Below, in pieces: positions 5,503-5,608 of a DNA stretch of 5,608 nt. The notes under the pieces were generated by a model that was given only the letters and a program-made list of their open reading frames with translations, searched no databases and was not told the origin of the DNA. How positions within the stretch are numbered: the stretch's first letter is position 1; the number at the start of each line of letters is the position of its first letter. Location: NCBI GenBank assembly GCA_023433855.1, contig JAEYTV010000230.1, positions 1 to 5,608 on the forward strand, given 5' to 3'. Both the position numbers and the translations under genes were made by a program. This DNA is from Pseudomonadota bacterium (GTDB taxonomy: Bacteria > Pseudomonadota > Alphaproteobacteria > Rhizobiales > Rhizobiaceae).

Positions 5503-5608
5503 ATGACCGAAGGTGCCGAAACGATCGATGTCACCGGCTACTCCTTCGAGAAGGCGGTTGCGGAGCTGGAAAGCATCGTTGCGCGACTGGAGCGCGGCGA
5601 CGTGGGGC
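5503..5608 (+). CDS. xseB: Exodeoxyribonuclease VII small subunit, N-terminal part (3' end outside window)
   Basis: XseB is the small subunit that assembles in several copies on XseA to form exodeoxyribonuclease VII, which degrades single-stranded DNA in the cytoplasm. The 35 visible codons include [22 protein letters not shown] (13-34), the conserved amphipathic helix of the family; proteins of this family are only about 80 residues, so nearly half is present. The ATG lies 3 bp after the upstream stop codon. Its Shine-Dalgarno AGGGG (5491-5495, 7-nt spacer) is inside the last codons of the deacetylase gene, pointing to a shared transcript and coupled translation. The short N-terminal tail before the helix ([12 protein letters not shown]) is variable in this family. 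Confidence 0.93.
   Translation, partial: MTEGAETIDVTGYSFEKAVAELESIVARLERGDVG

Noticed and set aside
1..5608. Search for a defence system, mobile element, CRISPR array or phage segment.
   Set aside because: All seven genes are recognisable housekeeping or transport families with matching composition; there are no transposase motifs, regularly spaced repeats or integration sites.

Overview
The window is ordinary, gene-dense chromosome of an alphaproteobacterium. Hyphomicrobiales, close to Rhizobiaceae, is the best guess. The support is GC-rich coding sequence with strong third-position G/C, a bioM-bioN-bioY biotin-uptake operon, and a histone-deacetylase-family gene directly followed by xseB. 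This taxonomic call is inference from gene content and remembered gene order, not a database comparison. I see no mobile element, CRISPR array, tRNA or rRNA, and every complete gene reads through without a frameshift.

Layout, left to right. The last ~235 codons of glgB (glycogen branching enzyme) run rightwards to 707. A 137-bp convergent gap follows, containing a long-range inverted repeat around an inner hairpin. A leftward gene (845-2038) encodes a YcaQ/AlkX-type winged-helix DNA glycosylase with its QVD catalytic triplet. Across a ~110-bp divergent promoter region, bioM, bioN and bioY (2148-4019) run rightwards. BioM is the ATPase, BioN the transmembrane coupling protein and BioY the biotin-binding S component; together they form a complete group I ECF-type biotin importer. 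The bioY stop codon abuts the stop codon of a leftward hotdog-fold acyl-CoA thioesterase (4020-4421). A second divergent region of ~145 bp carries two inverted repeats. It leads into a rightward zinc-dependent deacetylase-family gene (4567-5499), followed after 3 bp by xseB (exodeoxyribonuclease VII small subunit), which is cut by the window end.

Functionally this is several independent units: carbon storage, DNA alkylation/crosslink repair, vitamin uptake, thioester hydrolysis and a deacetylase-xseB transcription unit. Only bioMNY forms an evident multi-subunit machine. I found no convincing undescribed system. The parts most worth a second look are non-coding: the glgB/ycaQ inverted repeat, the 8-bp hairpin with 10-bp-spaced repeats in the deacetylase leader, the palindromes between ycaQ and bioM, and the back-to-back stop codons with no space for a terminator.
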